Positions 16,099 to 23,789 of a stretch of 34,215 bases of DNA are shown here, piece after piece. The stretch spans positions 1 to 34,215 of the forward strand of contig CAJBLA010000212.1 of NCBI GenBank assembly GCA_903953815.1, written 5' to 3'. The DNA is from an uncultured Bacteroidota bacterium. Its GTDB lineage: Bacteria > Bacteroidota > Bacteroidia > Chitinophagales > Chitinophagaceae. The notes below the pieces were generated by a model. The model had not been told where the DNA came from. It ran no database searches and saw nothing but the letters and a program-made list of their open reading frames with translations. Positions within the stretch are counted from its first letter, which is position 1, and each line of letters begins with the position of its first letter. Position numbers and translations under genes: made by a program.

Positions 16099-16129
16099 CA
16101 ATATTAAATATACTTTTTTCTAATTCAAA
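16099..16129 (-). promoter_or_regulatory. Promoter of the small RNA / rluE leader
   Basis: The minus strand has TTTG (16129-16126), a 19-bp spacer and TAATATTG (16106-16099), one mismatch from TAnnTTTG and with an exact -33. The predicted start falls on the first bases of the 5' hairpin. Confidence 0.55.
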
Positions 16130-16439
16130 AAATATTTTAAACAAATTTATTGTGGTTATCCACATATTGCCATTTTTATACGATTATTTTATAGTAAAAT
16201 AATGGCTTTACTAGTAGTAAATTTTTTATAAATTAATAAGCCCTATTATTTTGTAACTGTCTGAAACATTGATGAATAAAGGGTTTTATTAATTTGCATT
16301 ATTTATATTTTTATAAATTAAAACTATTAAATGTTATGATTTTTTATATAACGAGGGGGTTAATTTATGCACTTAATGATGAAAAAAATATTTTTATAAA
16401 AAAGGGGCATTACCTTTGATTTAGGCCAAAAAACTACTT
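16107..16439. other. AT-rich gene-free region upstream of lpxD
   Basis: No ORF of any plausibility is present and the DNA is strikingly AT-rich. It holds TTATCCACA at 16156-16164 (a perfect consensus DnaA-box sequence, also part of a TGTGG-TTAT-CCACA hairpin), a TTTAC-N5-GTAAA stem followed by T6 at 16207-16227, and a long imperfect inverted repeat with arms 16230-16244 and 16279-16295. The right end contains the lpxD promoter. I see no tRNA or known RNA. Confidence 0.6.
16411..16418 (+). promoter_or_regulatory. Probable -7 box of lpxD
   Basis: TACCTTTG is an exact TAnnTTTG match 21 bp before the ATG. The -33 region is a T-run (16391-16395) rather than a clear TTTG. Predicted leader about 16 nt. 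Confidence 0.5.
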
Positions 16440-17384
16440 ATGAAGCTACTTACACCCGTTTCTGTTGCATGGTTATCCAAATTAACCAATGCTGAAATTA
16501 TCGGTAATCAACACTTAGAAATTACTGGCGTGAATGAAATTCATCAGGTTGAATTAGGTGATATTGTGTTTGTTGATCATCCAAAATACTATAATACTTG
16601 TTTAAACAGCGAAGCAAGTTGTATAATTATTAATGATAAAAATGTAATAGTGCCCGAAGGAAAGGCTTTGTTATTTTGTACTGATCCATTTGAAGCTTAT
16701 TTAAAAATTGTAAAACACTTTAAGCCATTTATTCCTTGTGCAAAAGCAATAAGTGATGATGCAATTATAGGAGAAGGAACCATAATCATGCCTCATGTTT
16801 TTATTGGACCCAATGTAACCATTGGTAAAAATTGTGTGTTGCATCCGAGTGTTTCTATTTTATCAGATACCGTTATTGGGGATGAAGTAATTATTCAAGC
16901 CAATACGGTGATTGGAAGTGACGCTTTTTATTATAATACAAAAAAGGACCGCCAGGATTGGTATAAAAAACTACTCAGCTGCGGCAGGGTGGTCATTCAA
17001 GATAAGGTGGAAATAGGCGCCGGATGTACCATTGATCGCGGGGTGAGCGGCGATACTATTGTGGGAAGGGGCACTAAGATTGACAATATGGTACATATTG
17101 GTCATGATACCCAAATTGAACCCAATTGTTTGTTTGCAGCAGGGGTTGCCATTGCGGGGGGGGTTCAAATAAAGTCGGGGGTTACTTTATGGGGCCAAGT
17201 GGGCGTGACGAAGACAATAACCATTGGTGAAAACGCCACCGTTTTGGGTCATTCTGGCGTAACAGGTAGTTTGGCTGGCAATAAAGTATATATGGGATTC
17301 CCTGCAGAAGATGCTGGCATTAAGAAAAGAGAGATTGTTTGGATAAAACGCATCCCAGAATTATGGAAGAAGGTGATGGAATAA
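16440..17384 (+). CDS. lpxD: LpxD-like UDP-3-O-acylglucosamine N-acyltransferase
   Basis: Predicted to add the N-linked acyl chain to UDP-3-O-acyl-glucosamine in lipid A synthesis. The N-terminal LpxD uridine-binding domain spans about 1-95 (ITGVNEIHQVELGDIVFVDHPKYY). The left-handed beta-helix of hexapeptide repeats spans about 105-285, including VIGSDAFYY, IGAGCTIDRGVSGDT and the IGHD segment where the catalytic His of LpxD lies. The 314 residues are shorter than E. coli LpxD (341), with a reduced C-terminal helix. It is alone here, not beside lpxA, lpxC or fabZ, so it could be a second, paralogous acyltransferase. Family is secure; exact substrate less so. Confidence 0.82.
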   Translation: MKLLTPVSVAWLSKLTNAEIIGNQHLEITGVNEIHQVELGDIVFVDHPKYYNTCLNSEASCIIINDKNVIVPEGKALLFCTDPFEAYLKIVKHFKPFIPCAKAISDDAIIGEGTIIMPHVFIGPNVTIGKNCVLHPSVSILSDTVIGDEVIIQANTVIGSDAFYYNTKKDRQDWYKKLLSCGRVVIQDKVEIGAGCTIDRGVSGDTIVGRGTKIDNMVHIGHDTQIEPNCLFAAGVAIAGGVQIKSGVTLWGQVGVTKTITIGENATVLGHSGVTGSLAGNKVYMGFPAEDAGIKKREIVWIKRIPELWKKVME

Positions 17385-17417
17385 ATGTTTGCTAGTTAGT
17401 TCCAATCCCAATAATCC

Positions 17418-18398
17418 CTAGTCACTTAAATGATACAGCGCTTTCATTTCTTTACAAATGCGTTGAATACTCTCGGGTAACGGACGATATTTAAAATCAG
17501 GAAAAGCTTTTAATAGTTTCGTGTTATCAAAATGGACTACTGCTTGCGCTGTAGCTGCTGTTTCCTTGGTTAATAAAGGTGACTTCCCTGTAATCAAACC
17601 TTTGATTGCTTCTAATCGCCATACGATGGCCGTAAGTAATGGTGTTACACGACGATACGGAGGGCGCTTATTAAATGCTTGTGCGATTAAACTAAAAATA
17701 TATTGGTATTGCACATTTTCAGCGCTAACAATATATCGTTCACTTGTAATAGTGCTATCCATTAATAATTGCATCACATCCACCACATCCATTACATCTA
17801 CAAAACCGCTCACCCCAGTGGTAAACCATGGAAATGCTTCATAGGCCGATTTAAAAATGCCCGAAGATCCCTTCGTCCAATCGCCCGCTCCTAAAATGAT
17901 CACTGGATTTACGATAGCTACATTTAATCCTTCTGCCATACCGCGCCATACTTCCATCTCTGCTAAATACTTCGTTTTCCCATATTCACTATTACTTGTT
18001 TCCGAAGTCCAATTCATAGTTTCATCAATAGGCATTCCAATACGAATACGACCTAATGCGGCAACCGAACTTACATAAACAAGTTTTTGTATTTTATGTT
18101 CTAAACAAGCATTCACCACATTCGCAGTTCCTTCCTGATTGGCGATTAACATTTTGTGTTGGTCCTTGGGGGCAAATGAAACAATGGCTGCACAATGATA
18201 TACTTGCGTCACTCCTTGCATCGCCTTCGTTAATGAAACCACATCTAAAATATCACCCAAAATCCAGTTTACTTTTTCCGCGCCTTCAAAACTGGGAATA
18301 GTTTGACGATAAAACGCAACCACCTGTTTGTCTTTGGCAAGCAATGACTTTATTAAATGCGAACCCACAAGACCACTTGCACCTGTTACAAAAATCAT
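17418..18398 (-). CDS. NAD-dependent epimerase/dehydratase-type extended SDR
   Basis: Extended short-chain dehydrogenase with a Rossmann N-terminus. The nucleotide motif TGASGLVG is at 5-12, GDILD around 48-52, CAAIVSF near 69-75, a Ser pair at 110-111 (YVSSVAALG) and the catalytic Y139-x3-K143 in YGKTK. VNPVIILGAGDW and the C-terminal region resemble dihydroflavonol-reductase-like members of the family, which act on diverse sugars, steroids or terpenoid substrates. The 326 residues are full length. It lies 3 bp after the SCO gene on the same strand, so the two are co-transcribed, but the link in function is unclear. Substrate unknown. Confidence 0.82.
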   Translation of the reverse strand: MIFVTGASGLVGSHLIKSLLAKDKQVVAFYRQTIPSFEGAEKVNWILGDILDVVSLTKAMQGVTQVYHCAAIVSFAPKDQHKMLIANQEGTANVVNACLEHKIQKLVYVSSVAALGRIRIGMPIDETMNWTSETSNSEYGKTKYLAEMEVWRGMAEGLNVAIVNPVIILGAGDWTKGSSGIFKSAYEAFPWFTTGVSGFVDVMDVVDVMQLLMDSTITSERYIVSAENVQYQYIFSLIAQAFNKRPPYRRVTPLLTAIVWRLEAIKGLITGKSPLLTKETAATAQAVVHFDNTKLLKAFPDFKYRPLPESIQRICKEMKALYHLSD

Positions 18399-18401
18399 TG
18401 C

Positions 18402-19010
18402 TTATTCTTTTAATAGTTTAGATATATCTTGTTTTAATTGCTCCACTTCTAGCACTTTAAGTCCATCATAAATTTTACCACGCACTTTTCCTTGTCGGTC
18501 TACTAAAGCAAAAAATTGGGTATGAATAAATTGATCCTCTATTTTTTCTACATTGTTTTTAGGGTCGTCTAATAAATAAGAGCCGCGCGCCATTTGATAT
18601 AAACTATCCTTCCGCCCTGTTAAAAAAATCCACTTTTGTGTATTCACTTGTAAGGAATCTGAATAATGCTTAAGTACTGAAACTGAGTCTGTGTCTGGAT
18701 TACAGGTATGTGATAAAATTTGAAAATCAGGCTCGTTTTTATAAATCTCATACACCTGTTTCATATTTGTATTCAACTTTGGACAGATTCCTTTGCAAGT
18801 GGTAAAAAAATATTCTACGACCGTAATTTTATTTAATAAATTTTTATCAGTGACCGCCACACCATCCTGATTGGTAAAACTAAAGGGTTGCACATAATTT
18901 AATATGGGCATTTTCACCTTCCAATTGTCGGTACCCCTAAATACAAAATAATAAAAGGTGAGTAATAAGACGGTGAAAAATAAAAGATACAATTTCGTTT
19001 TTGTAGACAT
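18402..19010 (-). CDS. SCO1/SenC-family copper chaperone
   Basis: Membrane-anchored thioredoxin-fold protein that handles copper for cytochrome c oxidase CuA assembly. One N-terminal membrane anchor spans about 6-24 (LYLLFFTVLLLTFYYFVF), so the domain faces the periplasm. The copper site is complete: C72 and C76 in TCKGICPKLN and H163 in QFIHTQF. The 202 residues are typical. It heads a two-gene unit with the SDR that follows 3 bp later, and is divergent from the MerC-like gene. A TACCTTTG box lies 73 bp upstream. No oxidase genes are in the window. Confidence 0.9.
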   Translation of the reverse strand: MSTKTKLYLLFFTVLLLTFYYFVFRGTDNWKVKMPILNYVQPFSFTNQDGVAVTDKNLLNKITVVEYFFTTCKGICPKLNTNMKQVYEIYKNEPDFQILSHTCNPDTDSVSVLKHYSDSLQVNTQKWIFLTGRKDSLYQMARGSYLLDDPKNNVEKIEDQFIHTQFFALVDRQGKVRGKIYDGLKVLEVEQLKQDISKLLKE

Positions 19011-19082
19011 AGTTAGCTATTTAATTAAGTGCTCAGTAACCATACAAAATAGGACAATGCCCATCATTGCATTTTTACACGA

Positions 19083-19090
19083 CAAAGGTA
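19083..19090 (-). promoter_or_regulatory. Probable -7 box of the SCO gene
   Basis: Minus-strand TACCTTTG is an exact TAnnTTTG match, back to back with the MerC promoter. No clear -33 element. Predicted leader about 65 nt. Confidence 0.45.
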
Positions 19091-19117
19091 ATATTATTTT
19101 AGAGGAACCGAGACGGG

Positions 19118-19150
19118 TTGTGCTAATATAACAACATTGGTTTATCTTTG
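19118..19150 (+). promoter_or_regulatory. Probable promoter of the MerC-like gene
   Basis: TTGT (19118-19121), a 21-bp spacer and TATCTTTG (19143-19150), an exact -7 box. The box ends only 4 bp before the ATG, so the transcript may start at or next to the start codon. Confidence 0.55.
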
Positions 19151-19154
19151 TACT

Positions 19155-19547
19155 ATGTTTAAAAATTGGAATTGGGACGCGCTTGGAATTGGAGCTTCAT
19201 TGGCTTGTGCCATTCATTGCGCTTTATTGCCTTTATTTTTTAGCAGTTTGCCACTACTTGGAATCAACATTTTACACAATATCCAATTTGAATTAGGCAT
19301 GATTATTCTTTCCTTTGGGATTGGTGCTTATTCATTATACCACGGTTACAAAAAACACCACCACTCCTATAGACCGATCATTTTATTTACCATCGGAATT
19401 GGATTAATGTTAAGCAGAATGGTATTTCGAGATTGGGATTTAATCTTATTATTTCCTGCAGCATTTTTTATCATTATTGCACATATCAATAATCATAATA
19501 GCTGTCGTATGCATAACCATGCACATGCGGATGACTGTGATCACTAA
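19155..19547 (+). CDS. MerC-domain membrane protein
   Basis: Small four-helix inner-membrane protein of the MerC family, first known from mercury transport. The ORF track starts at a TTG (19137); the ATG at 19155 gives the family-like start [15 protein letters not shown]. Four hydrophobic segments follow in about 130 residues. The first contains the CAIHC pair (C18, C22), where MerC binds metal. The C-terminus is rich in His, Cys and Asp ([14 protein letters not shown]), likely metal binding. No merR, merA or merT is nearby, so mercury resistance is not implied; uptake or sensing of another metal is possible. The neighbouring SCO gene also handles a metal. Its stop overlaps the cysS stop by 4 bp. 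Confidence 0.8.
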   Translation: MFKNWNWDALGIGASLACAIHCALLPLFFSSLPLLGINILHNIQFELGMIILSFGIGAYSLYHGYKKHHHSYRPIILFTIGIGLMLSRMVFRDWDLILLFPAAFFIIIAHINNHNSCRMHNHAHADDCDH

Positions 19548-21049
19548 ACAAAAGTATAGCTCATCTCTCCATCCTTTTCATCCTTGAGCTGAATACCCAT
19601 GTCCGTTAATTGATTTCTAATTTTATCGCTGGTGGCAAAGTCCTTTCGCGCTTTGGCATCTTTTCTTATTTCAATCAACAACTGAATCACGCTGTTTAAT
19701 TGTTGGCGATTGGCCCCTGCGTCCACTTTTAAACCTAAAATATTTTCAATGAATAAGGTAAGTTGTTCCTGCGCAAATATCCAAGTAGCCCCGGATAATG
19801 CATCTATCGAAATGTGTTTGTCCTTTAGTGAATTAATGGTAGGAATAATTTCAAATAAATTAGCGACCACTTTTGCAGTATTAAAATCATCCTCCATAAA
19901 TTCTGTAAGCTCCTTCAACCAGGTGTTTACTTGTGTATCCAAATTGTCGTCCTTAGCAGTTGCGCCTCCAACAAAACTTTGCGCCTTTAACCACTCATAG
20001 GCTTCCATCAAACGACGCAACGCTTTTTCAGAAGCTTGTAAAGCTTCATTACTAAAATCAAGCGTACCCCTGTATTGGCTTTGTAATATAAAAAAGCGAA
20101 CCGTCATGGGCGTATACGCTTGCGTTAGCTCATGATGATTTCCAGAAAATAATTCACTTAACTTAATTACATTGTTATAACTCTTACCCATTTTACGACC
20201 ATTGATCGTAATCATATTATTATGCATCCAATAACGTGCAGGAATTTCATGATTGCATACGGTGCTTTGCGCAATCTCACATTCATGGTGTGGAAATTGT
20301 AAATCCATACCACCTCCATGTATATCAAACTTTTTACCTAAATACTTTGTAGCCATTGCCGAACATTCAATGTGCCAACCCGGAAATCCTTCGCCCCAAG
20401 GGCTTTGCCAACGCATTATGTGTTCTACCGGTGCTTTTTTCCATAGAGCAAAATCAACTTTATTTTTTTTCTCGTCTTGATTATCTAACTCTCGCGTCGT
20501 ATCCAATTGGTCTTCTAAATTGCGACCGCTCAAAATACCATAAGGTTGATTTTTTTTGGAATAGTCCTCATTGTATTTTAAAACATCAAAATAAACAGAG
20601 CCGTTCGCTTCATATGCATACCCATCCTGCATAATTTTTTTAATCATTTCTATTTGTTCAATAATATGTCCAGTCGCAGTAGGCTCGATACTTGGCGGTA
20701 AATTATTAAACTGATCCATGGCCCAATGATACAAGTGCGTATATTTTTGCACAAGCTCCATGGGTTCTAATTTTTCTAGTATTGCTTTTGAAGCTATCTT
20801 ATCATCAGCCACCTTTCCTTCTTCTTCAAAATGTCCTGCATCTGTTATATTTCTTACATAGCGCACCTTATAGCCTAGATGCATTAAAAAGCGATACACC
20901 ACATCAAAGGTGATGAACGGACGCGCATGCCCCAAATGACTTTCACCACTTACGGTAGGTCCACAAACATACATACCTACATTAGGTGCATTTAATGGTT
21001 CAAAAACTTCCTTTTGACGTGTTAGTGAGTTGTATAGCTTGAGTGGCAT
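19544..21049 (-). CDS. cysS: Cysteine-tRNA ligase
   Basis: Class I synthetase that charges tRNA-Cys in the cytosol. The N-terminus shows [12 protein letters not shown], the zinc cysteine in [17 protein letters not shown] (HIGH-like motif SHLGHAR), a second zinc segment WHIECSAMA and [10 protein letters not shown], and a KMSKS-like motif [10 protein letters not shown]-terminal DALR/anticodon region ends in [19 protein letters not shown]. The 501 residues fit the family. It converges with the MerC gene with a 4-bp overlap. A TATCTTTG box is 15-22 bp upstream of the ATG. Confidence 0.97.
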   Translation of the reverse strand: MPLKLYNSLTRQKEVFEPLNAPNVGMYVCGPTVSGESHLGHARPFITFDVVYRFLMHLGYKVRYVRNITDAGHFEEEGKVADDKIASKAILEKLEPMELVQKYTHLYHWAMDQFNNLPPSIEPTATGHIIEQIEMIKKIMQDGYAYEANGSVYFDVLKYNEDYSKKNQPYGILSGRNLEDQLDTTRELDNQDEKKNKVDFALWKKAPVEHIMRWQSPWGEGFPGWHIECSAMATKYLGKKFDIHGGGMDLQFPHHECEIAQSTVCNHEIPARYWMHNNMITINGRKMGKSYNNVIKLSELFSGNHHELTQAYTPMTVRFFILQSQYRGTLDFSNEALQASEKALRRLMEAYEWLKAQSFVGGATAKDDNLDTQVNTWLKELTEFMEDDFNTAKVVANLFEIIPTINSLKDKHISIDALSGATWIFAQEQLTLFIENILGLKVDAGANRQQLNSVIQLLIEIRKDAKARKDFATSDKIRNQLTDMGIQLKDEKDGEMSYTFV

Positions 21050-21063
21050 AATTAGTATTGCCT

Positions 21064-21071
21064 CAAAGATA
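21064..21071 (-). promoter_or_regulatory. Probable -7 box of cysS
   Basis: Minus-strand TATCTTTG, an exact TAnnTTTG match, in the 47-bp gap between the EEP gene and cysS. No matching -33 is visible. It would give a leader of about 9 nt and separate cysS from the upstream minus-strand run. Confidence 0.45.
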
Positions 21072-21096
21072 TTTTATTTTCAATAAATAATTAAGG

Positions 21097-22209
21097 TTAA
21101 TTCTTAATCAATTGCAGGTCGGCCATGATCATATGATGATCACTTAAGTTTTCATCCAATGATTCCCAGGCTTTTGTTTTCCAAGAAGCATTGGATAAGA
21201 TATAGTCAATGCGAAGGGTAGGAGAAATTCCCAAATAAGAAGCACCAATTCCAAAGCCCTTTTCTAAAAAAGAATCGGACCAATCACCCCTAATTGTTTT
21301 GTAGGTATAGGAACTAGGTACATCATTAAAGTCGCCCGTGATGATACTCGGATAGGGGCTTTCATCTAAATATTTTTTAACTATTTGAGCTTGCACTGCA
21401 CGTTCAACAAAAGCAGTACGCATTTTTCGAAGTACTCCCTTTTTGCCATCAATATCAATACTATTCGCCTGAGCGGTTGCTTCTAAGGCGATAAAATCAT
21501 TCTGTTTAAATCGATAGGAAGCTAAGTGCGTTGTAAAAACACGAATGGTATCATCTCCTCTTAATAAATCAACGTAAATTAAGGATTCCTGATTGGTATA
21601 AGCAATCCGTTGTGCTTTTATGATTGGATACTTCGAAAAAATAATACAACCTAAGAAATAAGATTTTTCAGCAATCTGAATATCTTTTGAAAAGTAATTA
21701 TACGGATAATTCTTATTGAAGTAGGTAGCGTGATTGGCAATGTCATTGGGCCGATCATTGGTGTTATACTCCTGCATACATATAATATCAGGATTCCATT
21801 TTTGAATGGAATACGCAATATCCTGTGTGCGTAATTTTAAGGTGCTCGTTGCCTGATTGCCATTAAACCCTTTGACATTCCAGCTAATCACACGACATAT
21901 ATTATCTTTCTTTTTTTGTGCCATATTCATACCCGGATGCCATGCCACCAAGGAAAATAGGGTTTCCCAGCCGATGGCTAAAGTAAACAAGGGAATGAGT
22001 GATAGGGATGGTTTTGCCAACAACCAAAAAATAAATAAAAGTAGTTGTGCAATAACAATATAAGGTGCGAGTAATCCTAAGAACCCATTGATCCAAATCA
22101 ATGGAAGCGGTTTTATAAATAATGGATATAAAAATAAAAAAGTCAGCAGTAACTGTACTATTAAAAATATTTTTTTACCGATGCGTCTTATGCGTGATTT
22201 TTTAGCCAT
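21097..22209 (-). CDS. Membrane-anchored endonuclease/exonuclease/phosphatase (EEP) family protein
   Basis: Metal-dependent phosphodiesterase fold (DNase I, exonuclease III, sphingomyelinase superfamily); the actual substrate is unknown. Three hydrophobic N-terminal segments in about residues 10-95 (LLLTFLFLYPLFI, APYIVIAQLLLFIFWLLA, LSLIPLFTLAIGWETLF) anchor it in the membrane. The catalytic motifs are complete: ISWNVKGFNG, IICMQEYN, ITGDFNDVPSS, LRIDYILSN and LSDHHMIMADL. The ORF track begins at a GTG (22227); the ATG at 22209-22207 overlaps the rhomboid stop in ATGGCTAA and is preferred, giving 370 residues. This overlap shows translational coupling with the two rhomboid genes. Confidence 0.86.
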   Translation of the reverse strand: MAKKSRIRRIGKKIFLIVQLLLTFLFLYPLFIKPLPLIWINGFLGLLAPYIVIAQLLLFIFWLLAKPSLSLIPLFTLAIGWETLFSLVAWHPGMNMAQKKKDNICRVISWNVKGFNGNQATSTLKLRTQDIAYSIQKWNPDIICMQEYNTNDRPNDIANHATYFNKNYPYNYFSKDIQIAEKSYFLGCIIFSKYPIIKAQRIAYTNQESLIYVDLLRGDDTIRVFTTHLASYRFKQNDFIALEATAQANSIDIDGKKGVLRKMRTAFVERAVQAQIVKKYLDESPYPSIITGDFNDVPSSYTYKTIRGDWSDSFLEKGFGIGASYLGISPTLRIDYILSNASWKTKAWESLDENLSDHHMIMADLQLIKN

Positions 22210-22924
22210 TGGTTTTTGGTGCTGCACTTTTATTTAACCAATGTAATAAATTATGCATCCATTTGCCTAAATCAACTCCCTTTTTTAATAACAACACATA
22301 AACAACGCTTGTTAAAACCGATGTTATTGTAACTAGCGAATTGGCAAATTGGTAATTTGTAAGTGTGGCAATCTGTAATGCAAAGTAAATAATACTTAAT
22401 ATCCATAAAGGAACGCCATTACCAATATTGGCTAAAAGTTTAAATCGAGGGGCTATTAATGTGGCGGCCATCACTAACGCACTTACACTCATGCTGGCAC
22501 CCATTAAAGGAAAGGAAATAAAATTTGCGCTAATACCAAAGGACATCATAACGTAGGAAAGGCCGCCCATTAAGCCGGCGTAAAAATAAATAGGAAACAA
22601 ATGCTTATTAGATTGATTCATTTGTAACACATATCCAAATACGGTTAACCAAATCATATTGGTAAAAAGTTCCCAAAAGCCGTCGTGCATCCAATTAAAA
22701 GTAAATAAACTCCAAATTTGTGTAAGCCATTGATCGCCGCTAGTGGGGACCGTAAATAAATGGAATATATTTTTATAAAATAATTCAATAGGGGTGCCAT
22801 CTAAAAAATAAATTACTTTAAAAAACCCCAACATAACAAAGGCGACCAAATTGATAGCCAACAGCGCAACTAAAGCATTGTTGTCAGCACCTAATAGGGG
22901 TTTTTGATTTGGACCTGTTTGCAT
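22202..22924 (-). CDS. Rhomboid-family membrane protein lacking the catalytic His
   Basis: Polytopic protein of the rhomboid superfamily in the inner membrane. The rhomboid landmarks FNWMHDGFWELFTNMIWLTVFG (about 76-97, seen as FNWMHDGFWEL) and the Gly-rich GGLSYVMMSFG are present. The serine motif is altered: GASM (G142-M145) in place of GASG. The last helix reads NSLVTITSVLTS (about 195-206), where active rhomboids have an AHxGG-type motif, so the catalytic His appears lost. The 240 residues end in a basic KKG plus a short tail. It lies 22 bp after an intact rhomboid and overlaps the EEP gene by 8 bp. It is probably an inactive relative with a binding role, as for iRhoms and derlins. Confidence 0.8.
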   Translation of the reverse strand: MQTGPNQKPLLGADNNALVALLAINLVAFVMLGFFKVIYFLDGTPIELFYKNIFHLFTVPTSGDQWLTQIWSLFTFNWMHDGFWELFTNMIWLTVFGYVLQMNQSNKHLFPIYFYAGLMGGLSYVMMSFGISANFISFPLMGASMSVSALVMAATLIAPRFKLLANIGNGVPLWILSIIYFALQIATLTNYQFANSLVTITSVLTSVVYVLLLKKGVDLGKWMHNLLHWLNKSAAPKTNG

Positions 22925-22946
22925 ATACTGCTTATTTAATCAACGA

Positions 22947-23777
22947 TTATAAATAGGAGTTCCCTTTCTTCTTCCATAAATACACCAACACAAAACCTAC
23001 AATAGCGCCACCCACATGGGCCCACCTTGCTACATTATCACCCGCTGAATTTTCCAACGCTTTATATAATTCAAAAGCAAAATATAAAATACCCAACCAT
23101 TTTGCTTTGATGGGGAATAAAAAATAAATATAGATATGGGTATTAGGAAATAAATATACAAATGCAATCAATATTCCAAACACGGCGCCACTCGCCCCTA
23201 AAGTCGCAGTGTTGATTGTTTTATTATAATAAGTAGTGATTAAATCCATTAATTCAGGTGCGAGGCCTGGTGTAGACAAGCTCACTTTATTATCACTTAA
23301 TATGCGTGTCAATGGAATGCGGTGTGCTTGCGCATACTTTATTACAGCATCTGCAAATCCTGGCGAATTGGATTTACTTAAGGTGAGCAAATTTTGATAT
23401 TCATTGCTTAAGGGTATAAACTCATAGGATAAAATAAGCAAGTGTATCACTGCTGCACCCAAGCCACATAAAAAATAAAATAATAAAAAGCGTTTGGGTC
23501 CCCATACATTTTCAAGAATAGAACCAAACATCCAAAGGGCAAACATGTTTCCTAAAATATGACCAAAATCGCCGTGCAAAAACATATGTGTAATTAGCTG
23601 CCATGGTTGATACAGTTCACTTTGCCACGCGTGCAATGCAAAATAATTTTCGATGGAGAAGCTACTCATGGGTCCGCCAAATGTATTTTGAGCTAAAAAA
23701 ACTAATCCATTAATAATTAGTAAATTTTTAATGATGGTAGGTAATACTTCAAATCGAGTGGGACTAAATTGATTCAT
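22947..23777 (-). CDS. Rhomboid-family intramembrane serine protease
   Basis: Intramembrane protease that cuts transmembrane proteins within or near the bilayer. The L1-TM2 segment HMFLHGDFGHILGNMFALWMFG (about 64-84; seen as FLHGDFGHILGNM) carries the family His and Asn. The catalytic serine is S196 in LGASGAVFG, and the paired histidine is H254 in WAHVGGAIVG. Residues about 118-188 form an unusually long hydrophilic stretch between membrane segments, before the serine helix. Length is 276 residues. The gene is 12 bp after rlmD and heads the rhomboid-rhomboid-EEP run. Catalytically it looks competent; substrates unknown. Confidence 0.9.
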   Translation of the reverse strand: MNQFSPTRFEVLPTIIKNLLIINGLVFLAQNTFGGPMSSFSIENYFALHAWQSELYQPWQLITHMFLHGDFGHILGNMFALWMFGSILENVWGPKRFLLFYFLCGLGAAVIHLLILSYEFIPLSNEYQNLLTLSKSNSPGFADAVIKYAQAHRIPLTRILSDNKVSLSTPGLAPELMDLITTYYNKTINTATLGASGAVFGILIAFVYLFPNTHIYIYFLFPIKAKWLGILYFAFELYKALENSAGDNVARWAHVGGAIVGFVLVYLWKKKGNSYL

Positions 23778-23789
23778 TCGTAATATATT

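Noticed and set aside
16055-16100. Sequence resembling a tRNA T-arm (GGGAATTCAATTCCC) followed by ..AACCCA on the minus strand
   Set aside because: No matching acceptor, D or anticodon arm exists upstream; the stem is better explained as the 5' hairpin of the candidate small RNA.
16151-16164. Replication origin suggested by a perfect DnaA-box sequence in AT-rich DNA
   Set aside because: Only one clear box, no cluster, no dnaA/dnaN neighbourhood and no way to judge strand skew from this window.
17521-18301. Plus-strand ORFs (107, 73 and 81 aa) opposite the extended SDR
   Set aside because: Antisense shadows; the minus-strand gene has a full set of SDR motifs.
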